Both the position numbers and the translations under genes were made by a program. The notes beneath the pieces are model-generated. The model searched no databases. It was not told where the DNA came from and was given only the letters and a program-made list of their open reading frames with translations. From Pseudomonas sp. Irchel 3E13 (GTDB lineage Bacteria; Pseudomonadota; Gammaproteobacteria; Pseudomonadales; Pseudomonadaceae): a stretch of 64,000 nt of DNA. The stretch lies in assembly GCF_900187455.1 (NCBI RefSeq), contig NZ_FYDX01000012.1, positions 156,402 through 220,401 on the forward strand. The letters are read 5' to 3'. Shown piece by piece: positions 8,724 through 15,799 of this stretch; positions within the stretch are counted from its first letter, which is position 1, and each line of letters begins with the position of its first letter.

Positions 8724-8972
8724 ATGGTTGATACTGATTCGGGGCTGATCGCTGGCAAGGTCGATCCCCGGCATTTTGAGCTACTGCTGGAAGGTACTTC
8801 CATTCGCGCCCCCGCGCTGATCGAGGCGCTACGGGAGCACCTTGTTGATGGCCTGACCGCCAGTGAGGCCTGGACAAAGCATGGTGTGAACATGAGCCAG
8901 TTCTCACGACGCCTGGACGTAATCCGGGCTGAGCATCGGCGCGCAGCGGCACTTAGCGAGTTTTACCTTTAA
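8724..8972 (+). CDS. PapB/FaeA-like small transcriptional regulator, 82 aa
   Basis: Residues about 15-65 resemble the PapB/FaeA adhesin-regulator family: an F-x-L-L-x-x-x-S-I-x-x-x-x-x-x-A-L core, then a DYLV-like motif (REHLVDGLTASEAW) and a helix-turn-helix ending N-x-S-Q-F-S-R-R-L. PapB proteins are small DNA-binding regulators. The gene is bracketed by three copies of TTTACC-N6-GGTAAA, one upstream and two downstream; the first downstream copy overlaps the last codons and the stop. This fits an autoregulated control gene for the following cluster. A TTG one codon earlier is an alternative start. Confidence 0.65.
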   Translation: MVDTDSGLIAGKVDPRHFELLLEGTSIRAPALIEALREHLVDGLTASEAWTKHGVNMSQFSRRLDVIRAEHRRAAALSEFYL

Positions 8973-9012
8973 AGGTAAAATAAAGCTTGCCAGCTTTACC
9001 ATATAAGGTAAA
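8962..9012. promoter_or_regulatory. Paired palindromic operators, sites 2 and 3
   Basis: Two copies of TTTACC-N6-GGTAAA at 8962-8979 and 8995-9012, separated by 15 bases that themselves complete an inverted TAAAGCT/AGCTTTA repeat. Site 2 contains the stop codon of the PapB-like gene. They lie upstream of the small-gene cluster starting at 9201 and could control it. Confidence 0.6.
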
Positions 9013-9200
9013 ATAACCTCATTGAAGCGATGCAGCAGGCGAGCATGACAGCGCTTGTTCGTTCGTAGTGGTCGATGATGCTGACCTGGTGAAGGTCGAT
9101 ATCGACCTGGCCGACAGCCTGTCGGACCTTGAAGGTGACGACACCCTTTGACCATGCCGCCCAGCTGAGGCTGGGCGTCTTCCCCAAGGAAGCCGCGACG

Positions 9201-9386
9201 ATGAATCACTACCAGCAGCTAATCGCTGACGAAATCCTCTCGGTGCAAGGCCAGAAAGACTACTGCCTTTCGGTGCTGGGTGCCGGTGGCCTGGAAAGCT
9301 GGGAATCGAAGGAGTACAGCGAGTTGGTCGAGCAGTACGACCAGAAGCTGATCGAGCTGAACAACCGCCTGCCACTCGCGGGCTAA
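9201..9386 (+). CDS. Small hypothetical protein, 61 aa
   Basis: The ATG at 9201 is chosen because AGGAAG lies eight bases upstream. The protein is charged, helical and acidic (ESWESKEYSELVEQYDQKL). A GCCCAGC/GCTGGGC hairpin lies at 9159-9176, as in the first part of the dispersed leader, but the GTAGAGG core is missing. First gene of the 9.2-12.7 kb cluster. Confidence 0.6.
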   Translation: MNHYQQLIADEILSVQGQKDYCLSVLGAGGLESWESKEYSELVEQYDQKLIELNNRLPLAG

Positions 9387-9399
9387 AGGAAAACTTACG

Positions 9400-9594
9400 A
9401 TGCCAATAGCAGATATCACCTTCCGAGTGGCCTATCCCGAGGCCTTTGATTTTGAAGACCTGCGCACCATTTTCCATAGAGCTTTTGATGACGCCAAGGA
9501 GAGGGGGCTGCTCGACCTTCCCGCCTCTGAGAATTCGGACTCTGGCGAAGAGGTGAAGTGCATGGCCATCTACCCAGACTGGCCCGATGAGTAA
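9400..9594 (+). CDS. Small hypothetical protein, 64 aa
   Basis: Starts 13 bases after the previous stop with AGGAAAA as ribosome-binding site, so it is probably co-transcribed with 9201-9386. Acidic, soluble, no recognised domain. It shares a short RAFDDAK/RAFKDAK motif with the 79-aa protein at 45677, possibly a distant relation. Confidence 0.6.
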   Translation: MPIADITFRVAYPEAFDFEDLRTIFHRAFDDAKERGLLDLPASENSDSGEEVKCMAIYPDWPDE

Positions 9595-9603
9595 CTGAGA
9601 TCC

Positions 9604-9693
9604 CTAAGCCCAAGCCCAAGCCCAGCCCCAGTGCTGGGCAGCGGCAGTAGAGGGGCATGGTAACCGTGCCCAGGATCGAGCAGGAAAATTGCT
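9604..9693 (+). promoter_or_regulatory. Two-hairpin leader, copy A
   Basis: Begins CTAAGCCC with a threefold CCCAAG run, then the hairpin CCCAGC-CCCAGT-GCTGGG, the core GGCAGTAGAGGG, a second hairpin GGCATGG-TAA-CCGTGCC, and CAGGATCGAGCAGGAAAA as ribosome-binding region before the ATG at 9694. Confidence 0.7.
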
Positions 9694-9852
9694 ATGACTC
9701 TTGGATACAAAATTGCTTTGCTTGAAGAATTGCGTTTGGGCAGCTTGGACCAGTGCAAGGTTGCCAAAACAATGAAGGACGCAGCGAGGCACGCGCGTGA
9801 TGCGGAAGCTTTCTCGGTCGAGGCTGACCGGCTTAAACCAGCTCAGAAGTAG
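9694..9852 (+). CDS. Small hypothetical protein, 52 aa
   Basis: A short frame beginning MTLGYKIALLEELRLGSLDQ and ending at a TAG at 9850. AGGAAAA is ten bases upstream. It sits exactly where a gene is expected after leader copy A. Helical and charged; no family recognised. Too short to be certain, but the leader and start context support it. Confidence 0.5.
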   Translation: MTLGYKIALLEELRLGSLDQCKVAKTMKDAARHARDAEAFSVEADRLKPAQK

Positions 9853-9872
9853 GAAAAACACGGCCAAGTACG

Positions 9873-9970
9873 CCTAAGCCCAGCCATCGCTGGGCAGCGT
9901 AGAATGGGTGCGGTTTCCGTGCCCAAGATCAAACAGGAAAAGTCACGGCACTTACACGGGAGTTATACAA
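9873..9970 (+). promoter_or_regulatory. Two-hairpin leader, copy B
   Basis: CCTAAGCCCAGC-CATC-GCTGGG, core GCAGCGTAGAAT, second hairpin GGGTGCGG-TTT-CCGTGCCC, held by G-T wobble pairs, then CAAGATCAAACAGGAAAA. An additional GGGAG ribosome-binding site precedes the ATG at 9971. Compared with copy A, the second stem differs in sequence but keeps its pairing. Confidence 0.7.
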
Positions 9971-10654
9971 ATGTTCACGCTTTCAACAACGTTCACAGAG
10001 TCCGACCAAGCGCAGGCTTTGCGCCTGTCTCGGGCTTACTACGTAGATCTGATCAACAAGTACGTGAAGCCGCACGGCCCCACCAGTAGCCTCTGTATCG
10101 CTCAGGTGGAGACCGAGGTGCAGGCTTATCTTGATGATGCACGTACCGGGTGCTACCAGGTACGTGCTGGTGCGGTCTTCGCGAGAGATGAAGCTACGGG
10201 AGAGGTTATTGGTTTCGCCACCTACCTCGGTGGCAAGACCCCGCCGACGGATTGCGGCCTCAACTATGTGGTGGTTGACAAGCGTCATCGTCGACAGGGG
10301 ATCATGAAGGCGATGCTTGGCGTCATCATGGAGAAATTCACTTTCATCGGCCTGTCCTGCAACGTGGACAAAGTGCCGTACTACGAGGCTTTGGGGTTTA
10401 GGGTTACCGGTAGCGACATGATGCAGGTTGGCATGAGCTGGGGAGTGGACAAGCCTCACGGAGTGATGAACGTCTTGGGTTTCGATAACAGCGAGCCGAT
10501 CCAGACAGCCATTGCGGCCTTTAAGCGCAACTCTGGGGGCAGAGCGGAAGCAATTCTTGCGGAGCTTGGGCGGGTACAGGAGCAAAAGATCTCCGAGGTG
10601 GAGGCCTATGTGCGAAAACGTCAATCAGGGCTCAGCCACGCTGATGCAATTTGA
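9971..10654 (+). CDS. GNAT-family N-acetyltransferase, 227 aa
   Basis: Central residues about 75-165 show the GNAT fold: a GEVIGFATY strand, NYVVVDKRHRRQGIMKAML as acetyl-CoA-binding motif A (R/Q-x-x-G-x), then VPYYEALGFRV as motif B. GNATs transfer an acetyl group from acetyl-CoA to small molecules or proteins; the substrate is unknown. The ATG at 9971 has GGGAG upstream, and the longer frame starts inside the leader. A C-terminal helical extension of about 70 residues is unusual. A related protein with the same layout lies at 36820-37518. Confidence 0.75.
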   Translation: MFTLSTTFTESDQAQALRLSRAYYVDLINKYVKPHGPTSSLCIAQVETEVQAYLDDARTGCYQVRAGAVFARDEATGEVIGFATYLGGKTPPTDCGLNYVVVDKRHRRQGIMKAMLGVIMEKFTFIGLSCNVDKVPYYEALGFRVTGSDMMQVGMSWGVDKPHGVMNVLGFDNSEPIQTAIAAFKRNSGGRAEAILAELGRVQEQKISEVEAYVRKRQSGLSHADAI

Positions 10655-10697
10655 CATTGCCCGCGACGTTCACTGATCAAGGACAACGCCCCAGGAC

Positions 10698-10778
10698 GCC
10701 CTAGCCCCGCCAAAATGTGGGGCCGAGGACGTAGAGGGACATGATGATCGTGCCCAGGATCGAACAGGAAAACCTGTA
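10698..10778 (+). promoter_or_regulatory. Two-hairpin leader, copy C
   Basis: CCCTAGCCCC-N8-GGGGC hairpin, core CGAGGACGTAGAGGG, second hairpin around ACATGATGATCGTGCCC, then CAGGATCGAACAGGAAAA before the ATG at 10779. This is the cleanest match to copy A in the core and in the ribosome-binding segment. Confidence 0.7.
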
Positions 10779-11144
10779 ATGCTGATGCAAACCCGTGAGT
10801 TTCGCCCCGTTGGCGAGTTGGCGAACTGTCACCCAGTAATATTCGAGGTTTCGCCGTTATTCCTGCATGTAAAAATTGGCCGCATTGGCCAGCCTTACGC
10901 CAAGATGACGGTCAAGCTGAGTGATCTGCGCTTCGAGGAAGCCGCGATGACTTTCGACAAACTCCGGGGGGTCAATGTGACTGGCGGTAGTGACAGCGAC
11001 CTAGCCTGGAAAATCGCCCTCAAGCCTGAAGACGCTGAAGACCTGAAAACGTTGATTTCTGAAATCCTTGGAGCGGCCAAGAGCTTGATTCAGGCCCCGC
11101 CCGATACGCCAGGCATTCACCCTGGAAAGGAACCCCACCCATGA
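10779..11144 (+). CDS. Hypothetical protein, 121 aa
   Basis: An unrecognised soluble alpha/beta protein directly after leader copy C, with AGGAAAA as ribosome-binding site. The C-terminal tail is Pro-rich. Its stop overlaps the start of the next gene by four bases (ATGA), indicating translational coupling. Confidence 0.65.
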   Translation: MLMQTREFRPVGELANCHPVIFEVSPLFLHVKIGRIGQPYAKMTVKLSDLRFEEAAMTFDKLRGVNVTGGSDSDLAWKIALKPEDAEDLKTLISEILGAAKSLIQAPPDTPGIHPGKEPHP

Positions 11145-11410
11145 CTACGACCCCGAAGCCCCCCAAGCCTGCGCCCCCTGCGCCGGCACTGCTGGCCGGC
11201 CCTGTGAACGTGACCTTTGAGTTATCTGAAGCCGTGGCGGCGCTCAATGCCTATCGGCAGGCCCTGCATGCCTCGATCCATGCCCCGGGCGATGCTTCGC
11301 CTGAGGCGCTGGAGGTGTTGCATCAGGAGATGTGCAAGTCGGCCATTTTCCTGGCGTCCGTAGTCGGTGCCCAGGTGCGTCACCAGCGCGGCGAACTGAT
11401 CACCGATTGA
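11141..11410 (+). CDS. Hypothetical protein, 89 aa
   Basis: Overlaps the previous gene by ATGA. The N-terminal 20 residues are Pro/Lys-rich and probably disordered; the remainder is helical with one Cys. No family recognised. Ends with a TGA followed by the short CCCCACCC-GATC spacer that also precedes two other small genes. Confidence 0.65.
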   Translation: MTTTPKPPKPAPPAPALLAGPVNVTFELSEAVAALNAYRQALHASIHAPGDASPEALEVLHQEMCKSAIFLASVVGAQVRHQRGELITD

Positions 11411-11441
11411 ACCACACCCCACCCGATCAAGGAGATCCGCC
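11411..11441 (+). promoter_or_regulatory. Recurrent intergenic spacer with ribosome-binding site
   Basis: The spacer from stop to start reads ACCACACCCCACCCGATC followed by AAGGAGATCCGCC and ATG. Close variants lie at 12015-12058 and 45345-45375, each running straight from a TGA stop to an ATG. The repetition suggests duplicated expression units. Confidence 0.45.
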
Positions 11442-11675
11442 ATGCCGGTCTACAGCACCACCGCCACCCTCGAGCAGCGCGCCTGGCTGCAGCAGTACGA
11501 GAACACCTGCGGTTTTGAGCCGATGCACCAAGAGGAGCTGGACAGCGGCGAAATGACCTTCGCCCAGGTGTACCGCGCCAATGTTGATTGGTTCGAGGCC
11601 TGGGCGGCCGACGCCCACCTGGCCATCCAGAAGAACACCCCGACCGACATGGACGAAGACGCCGACGCCGCGTAA
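11442..11675 (+). CDS. Hypothetical protein, 77 aa
   Basis: Strong AAGGAG upstream. Acidic helical protein with a run of Asp and Ala at the C-terminus. I recognise no family. Part of the 9.2-12.7 kb small-gene cluster. Confidence 0.6.
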   Translation: MPVYSTTATLEQRAWLQQYENTCGFEPMHQEELDSGEMTFAQVYRANVDWFEAWAADAHLAIQKNTPTDMDEDADAA

Positions 11676-11696
11676 GAGGGATAACGCTCAGTTGCA

Positions 11697-11777
11697 TCCC
11701 AAGCCCCGGGCATCCGGGGCTAAAGACGTAGAGGCGTTGGTTCGGCCAGTGCAGCCAGTCATCAGGAGAGGACGTTC
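11697..11777 (+). promoter_or_regulatory. Two-hairpin leader, copy D
   Basis: CCAAGCCCCGG-GCAT-CCGGGGCT hairpin, core AAAGACGTAGAGGCG, a weaker second hairpin, and AGGAGAGGA as ribosome-binding site before the ATG at 11778. The core is intact; the second stem is less well kept than in copies A to C. Confidence 0.6.
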
Positions 11778-12014
11778 ATGTTGTGCCTTGTCACAGATCA
11801 CCAGGGCGATGAGCCCGACATTTTAAGCCCGCTTGTCCACGGGGATTTTGAAATTCGCACGCTTGCCGGCCAGGTGCTGAAAACGTTCCTAGCCCCGGCT
11901 TCCGGCTGGACCCACGAAAGCCTCCAGGCACTCGCAGATGAACACGAGTCGATCACCCACGACGGCGCGGATGGGTACCTCGGTGGAAAATGGATGGGCA
12001 GTACCGAAATCTGA
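11778..12014 (+). CDS. Hypothetical protein, 78 aa
   Basis: Small acidic alpha/beta protein preceded by leader copy D and AGGAGAGG. No motif recognised. Followed by the recurrent CCCCACC-GATC spacer and a broken gene. Confidence 0.6.
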   Translation: MLCLVTDHQGDEPDILSPLVHGDFEIRTLAGQVLKTFLAPASGWTHESLQALADEHESITHDGADGYLGGKWMGSTEI

Positions 12015-12058
12015 CCCAGGAAAACTGAACCCCACCCCACCTGATCGAGGGCACCGCC

Positions 12059-12290
12059 ATGAGTATCCCAGTTCCGCACAACCCTAACGCCGCCCTGGGG
12101 GCCATTCGCCAGGCGATCAAGGCCGTGGCGGAGGCCTTCGATGAGCGCGAGCTGGAGGGGCGGTTGCGCCTGGCCGATGACCTGATTATCGACTGCTGGG
12201 GCCGGGCGGGTCGCTGAGGATGATTTTCCCGACCTCAAGCTTGAACTGGCGCTGACCGCCCGTAAGCGCCTGCAGCAGCTACGCCCGTAA
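12059..12290 (+). pseudogene. Small helical protein gene interrupted by a frameshift
   Basis: The ATG at 12059 follows the recurrent spacer and encodes 52 residues ending CWGRAGR at a TGA (12215). In the next frame the sequence continues naturally as VAEDDFPDLKLELALTARKRL and stops at 12290. Removing one base from the GGGCGGG run at about 12205-12211 would give a single 77-residue protein. Either the gene is broken or there is a sequencing error. Confidence 0.45.
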
Positions 12291-12377
12291 TCCGCCGTCG
12301 ACCAGTTCGAGGAATTCGCTCGGCCGTTGCATGCCGGCCCGCAACACCACACCACGCCACAGGGAAAAGGACACGAT

Positions 12378-12725
12378 ATGAAAATTAAAACTGGCGGTTC
12401 CAGCGTCACAATCAACGGTCAAATCTTTACCGGAGGCACCATCAGCGTCACTGGCGACAGAATAGTGATCGACGGTGTTGAGTGCGGTGATAGCTTGATC
12501 GGGCCTATCAGTGTCGTCGTCAACGGCAACGCCGAGTCGGTCGAAACCACTTCCGGGAACATCGAGGTCACAGGCTCAGCTGGTCGAATCAAAACCATGA
12601 GTGGTGACGTTCATTGTGCGGATGTTTCCGGCGACGTAGGCACCATGTCCGGTGATGTCATTTGCCAGAAAATTGCAGGCAATGCCAAAACCATGTCGGG
12701 TGACATCAAGGGTGTGGGTCGCTGA
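12378..12725 (+). CDS. Repeat-containing beta-solenoid-like protein, 115 aa
   Basis: The ATG at 12378 follows AAAAGGA. After an N-terminal strand-rich part, the protein has repeats of the type T-M-S-G-D-V-x-C followed by a short strand, near residues 74, 90 and 107, with earlier degenerate copies. Such SGDV-type repeats occur in DUF4097-like and other right-handed beta-helix or polymer-forming proteins. There is no signal peptide, so a cytosolic role or a fibre is possible. Function not assignable. Confidence 0.6.
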   Translation: MKIKTGGSSVTINGQIFTGGTISVTGDRIVIDGVECGDSLIGPISVVVNGNAESVETTSGNIEVTGSAGRIKTMSGDVHCADVSGDVGTMSGDVICQKIAGNAKTMSGDIKGVGR

Positions 12726-12793
12726 TCCAGACAAGAAGGAAAACGAACATGGCCGCTCACCCAACACCTGGTGAAGCACGCGTTTGGCAGCAC

Positions 12794-13027
12794 GGAATAA
12801 AGTTTGACACACAGGAATAAAGTTTGACACAAGGCTCAAAACCCCGTGTTTACGGGGGTTTGCGGCTTAGGTGGTTAGGATATATTGCGAGGAAGTTTTC
12901 CACGCTTCTCACGAGAGCGGACCAGGAAGCCTTTCGCCGTGACCGCTCGGCCGCGCTTTGTTTTCCTATTACATTCGGATTGGGTGGGTTAGAAGGAACC
13001 ATTTGCTGCTTGTGTCAAACTATATTC
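12794..13027. repeat. Inverted-repeat-bounded segment, possible miniature element
   Basis: Two tandem 20-base copies of GGAATAAAGTTTGACACA plus two bases (12794-12813 and 12814-12833) face an inverted copy, TGTGTCAAACTATATTC, at 13011-13027. The enclosed 180 bases encode nothing convincing but include a CCCCGTGTTTACGGGG hairpin (12842-12857) followed by T residues, probably a terminator. Multiple short terminal repeats like this are typical of IS21-family ends, so a non-autonomous relative or deletion remnant is plausible. Confidence 0.45.
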
Positions 13028-13052
13028 AGAGCCTCCAAGCATGGGAAAGACC

Positions 13053-13433
13053 ATGAAAAAGATTCTTGTTGCGTGTGCCTGCTTTGTCTCACTGGCAGTG
13101 CATGCCGCTGCGGCTCAGATTGTGCCGGAGCGCGTAGTGATGGTGGGCGACCATTCTGCCCCAAGCAACGGGGATCAGCTCGCTTTCGAGGGCGCCAAGG
13201 GGTGCATCTACACAGGCACTGTGGATGGCCAACGGCTGGAGGTAATCGACCGGGAAATCTGCCCCGGCGTCACAACTATGGTGACTCTGGTTGTTCCCCT
13301 GGATCGCAAATCCGGTTTCACCGAGACACTGACTAGCAACATCTTTACTGAATGGCTCACGGAGTCGAGCCGGAACTATTACCTGTTCCCGATGAAAGCG
13401 GCAGGTGATACCCAGTCCCCCACCATGAATTGA
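13053..13433 (+). CDS. Secreted small protein of unknown function
   Basis: The ATG at 13053 gives a clear Sec signal peptide (KKILVACACFVSLAVHAAAA, cleavage near residue 21-23) with GGGAAAG upstream; an in-frame ATG four codons earlier is the alternative. The mature domain of about 104 residues has two cysteines that could form a disulphide. No family recognised. The promoter would lie in or next to the inverted repeat at 13011-13027. Confidence 0.65.
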   Translation: MKKILVACACFVSLAVHAAAAQIVPERVVMVGDHSAPSNGDQLAFEGAKGCIYTGTVDGQRLEVIDREICPGVTTMVTLVVPLDRKSGFTETLTSNIFTEWLTESSRNYYLFPMKAAGDTQSPTMN

Positions 13434-13517
13434 TCGCGGAAACCGTGACCATGGTCACCCAATCGATTATGTCGCGGCTCGCTTCCAGTCCTGTTTGAGT
13501 AATGAGGCCCCCCCGTC

Positions 13518-14609
13518 ATGACGCAATTCATCGCAACTGAACACAAATTGGCTCGCCTATGGGTCGAGGCCTGCGGCAAGAGCTTGGGGATCGAGCGTGC
13601 AGAGGCCGCAGCAATGTATGCAAACCTGTGCGGTTTCCGAACTTGGGATGCAGTTACCAGCGCGATAGGGAATAGGCAGCCCAGTGTTCCAGACGAGCAA
13701 CTAGAGGTACCCGAGTTGATGGCTCGACGGAATAGCTATATCGCTGTGATGATTGATGTTTTTGCGCTCAACCCAGCGATGGCCATCCATCTGGCTGCTA
13801 ACCTCAGTCCTTCCAGCGCCAAAGTGCCCAAGCCCATATCCATCGACCGGAATACCTTGCATTCTCCGGTCGAAGACGATGATTTGAGCCTCTATGTGCC
13901 GGGCTTTGATGATCCTCGGGTATCTGATGCCATGCTCAAAGATTTGCTCGGAGGTGCGCCAGGCCTCGAAGGCATCAATCTGAATAACTTAACCGACCGT
14001 CTGCGCATTTCTCATCCGGTTGAACCAGGGGTTTTCTGGGACTTCTACAGCGATCAGGGCTTCGACCTGATCGAGGATACCTATGTCGAAGATTATGAAT
14101 ACGGTGCTCCATCGTTCTTCATGCCGTGTAGCAGTGAAATATCCGAGAGCGAAAAGGTGCCGGTCTTCCTGACCAGCCTTGCTTACATGCCGCTAGATCA
14201 TCATGACAAGATGGCAGATGAGGTCCGTCGAGTGATGCTGGAGAGCGCCAAAGCGAGCACTGGTGCGGATACCCTGCTCCTCTGCTGGGGCCATTTGCAG
14301 CAAAAAGAATTTGGGGGCAAGCGGTTCACCTACGCTGGCCAAATTCATCACAAGGGGACTTGGCGCGATCTGCTCCTGAACAGATCGCTCGACTCCTTCG
14401 AGAAGATGCTTCACGCAGCAACCGCTCTACTGGACATTAACGAGCCAGGGCCGGAGTTTCAGGACAAAGGCTCGGAATGCACGATTCGCTTCTTTATGGT
14501 GCAGACCCAGTGCGAGTCCAGCGCGGAGTTCTTCCAAAAATACACGGTGAACAGCATCGGAAACCCCAGCGGATGGTCAATTGGGATGATTGGTAGCAAG
14601 TCCGAGTAG
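13518..14609 (+). CDS. Hypothetical protein, 363 aa
   Basis: Unrecognised cytoplasmic protein. The N-terminal 50 residues (AAAMYANLCGFRTWDAVTSAI) resemble the short helical motif seen at the start of several plasmid-borne glyoxalase-related and toxin-associated proteins, but this is weak. The rest is acidic, alpha/beta, and free of membrane segments. It begins a run of three genes (13518, 14629, 14943) in the same direction with short gaps, so they may be an operon. Confidence 0.65.
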   Translation: MTQFIATEHKLARLWVEACGKSLGIERAEAAAMYANLCGFRTWDAVTSAIGNRQPSVPDEQLEVPELMARRNSYIAVMIDVFALNPAMAIHLAANLSPSSAKVPKPISIDRNTLHSPVEDDDLSLYVPGFDDPRVSDAMLKDLLGGAPGLEGINLNNLTDRLRISHPVEPGVFWDFYSDQGFDLIEDTYVEDYEYGAPSFFMPCSSEISESEKVPVFLTSLAYMPLDHHDKMADEVRRVMLESAKASTGADTLLLCWGHLQQKEFGGKRFTYAGQIHHKGTWRDLLLNRSLDSFEKMLHAATALLDINEPGPEFQDKGSECTIRFFMVQTQCESSAEFFQKYTVNSIGNPSGWSIGMIGSKSE

Positions 14610-14628
14610 GCATCAAGGAAACCGAGCC

Positions 14629-14964
14629 ATGTTTGAAGTCCCGTTTGAAGAAATGGCCGCCACGGTCTTCGTCGAAGAAGGCGCGGCAGGCATGGCTTAC
14701 ATGTTCGGAGCCGCGGACGTGCAGCCCGGCGAGAACAAGCTTCGCTGTGCAGAGGGGCTTGCGTTGATTCGCATACTGGATCCACTCCAAGCAGGAGTAC
14801 CGAAACACCTGCACAAAAAGTGGCGACCATTTTGCGAAACAGTCTGTCTTGAACTAAGTCATAGGAAAGCGACCATGACACAACTGATCGGGGCTACGCG
14901 CAACCGCGGATCACATACCAAGCTTCAGAATCGGAGAGGACAATGTTCACTTATGGCCTTTTGA
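14629..14964 (+). CDS. Hypothetical protein, 111 aa
   Basis: The ATG at 14629 lies 19 bases after the previous stop with AAGGAAA upstream. The first 85 residues look like a compact domain; the tail is basic. Its 3' end overlaps the next gene by 22 bases in another frame, which implies either coupling or a misplaced end. No family recognised. Confidence 0.5.
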   Translation: MFEVPFEEMAATVFVEEGAAGMAYMFGAADVQPGENKLRCAEGLALIRILDPLQAGVPKHLHKKWRPFCETVCLELSHRKATMTQLIGATRNRGSHTKLQNRRGQCSLMAF

Positions 14965-15587
14965 AGAACCATGCCGGGATCGTTCTTTGTGGTGATTATT
15001 CCTCACTCAAATCTCTCCACGAAGTCGTACACGTAGTTAACGAAAAGTCGATGCTCCTTGAGGACAAAGAGAGCTGGTTCCTAGGCTTGGCCTTTGATGT
15101 CAGAAAAGCTTACGAAAAGCAGCGCCAGATCTTTCAACCTCCGGCGCACTTTCCTGAAAAGGGTGTCCGTTACGGGGTTGAGATTCTCTGGCCTGTTGTA
15201 CTCCTCCAATGCAGCATGCTGCGTGCGTCGCTCCAAACATTCGATAACACGAAACTAGAACAGGCAATGACCTACGCGCTGGAGTACATCGTATTAGCCG
15301 CGCTGGAAGATGACTTTGGTGTTCAAGCGAAAGCAATTATTGAAAGCTGGCAACGAATTGATTGCCGTCATCCGCATCCAGGACAAAAGTTAGATAGCCG
15401 TGGTGCGGTTTTCTGTAGCTGGTCAAAGAAGCAGCGTAAAGAAAGACTAGCAGGCTTGCTTGCCAGCTTAGATCCTATGTACCCCACGCTGTTCCCCATT
15501 TGGGAGCGTAATGGGGCAAAGCATTTGATAGCCCCCGACATACTGGATTCCTACGAAGATGCAGAGTGGGTAGACCCGAAGTGGTGA
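14943..15587 (+). CDS. DUF6904-like protein, 214 aa
   Basis: The N-terminal half (NHAGIVLCGDYSSLKSLHEVVHVV followed by LGLAFDVRKAYEKQR) resembles what I recall of the DUF6904 family: an opening strand with GDY, then a helix, then an LG-x-x-x-D-x-R-x-A motif. The family has no established function. An AGAGGACA box precedes the ATG. It is the last gene before the AT-rich boundary of the recombinase operon. Confidence 0.55.
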   Translation: MFTYGLLKNHAGIVLCGDYSSLKSLHEVVHVVNEKSMLLEDKESWFLGLAFDVRKAYEKQRQIFQPPAHFPEKGVRYGVEILWPVVLLQCSMLRASLQTFDNTKLEQAMTYALEYIVLAALEDDFGVQAKAIIESWQRIDCRHPHPGQKLDSRGAVFCSWSKKQRKERLAGLLASLDPMYPTLFPIWERNGAKHLIAPDILDSYEDAEWVDPKW

Positions 15588-15799
15588 GGCTATTTGCAGC
15601 ATTGCTCAGGACACGTATGAAATCGCCCTGCCCTACCAGCCCGCCTAGTCGCGGACTTTTGCAGTCAGCATGACCATTCTTTGGAATGTAAACTTATCTA
15701 TAAAATAGACAATAAAAACAAATAGTTATTGTAATTTTTTGCGCAAGGTTAAATTGTGATCTAAGGTTGATTATTATTTACCTGTTGGGTATGTAAACA
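15588..15799 (+). other. AT-rich upstream region and probable left edge of the recombinase element
   Basis: The first hundred bases resemble the surrounding GC-rich DNA; from about 15675 the composition drops sharply (AAAATAGACAATAAAAACAA and similar). No gene. The change in composition places the left boundary of the element here and the promoter of the recombinase operon in the AT-rich part. Confidence 0.4.

Noticed and set aside
9068-9151. 27-codon acidic frame starting at GTG, ending before the 61-aa gene
   Set aside because: No ribosome-binding site and too short; composition alone made it look like a protein.
12749-12820. 23-codon frame after an AAGGAAAA box
   Set aside because: It runs into the tandem repeat and its second half is encoded by the repeat; probably chance, or a gene cut by the element.
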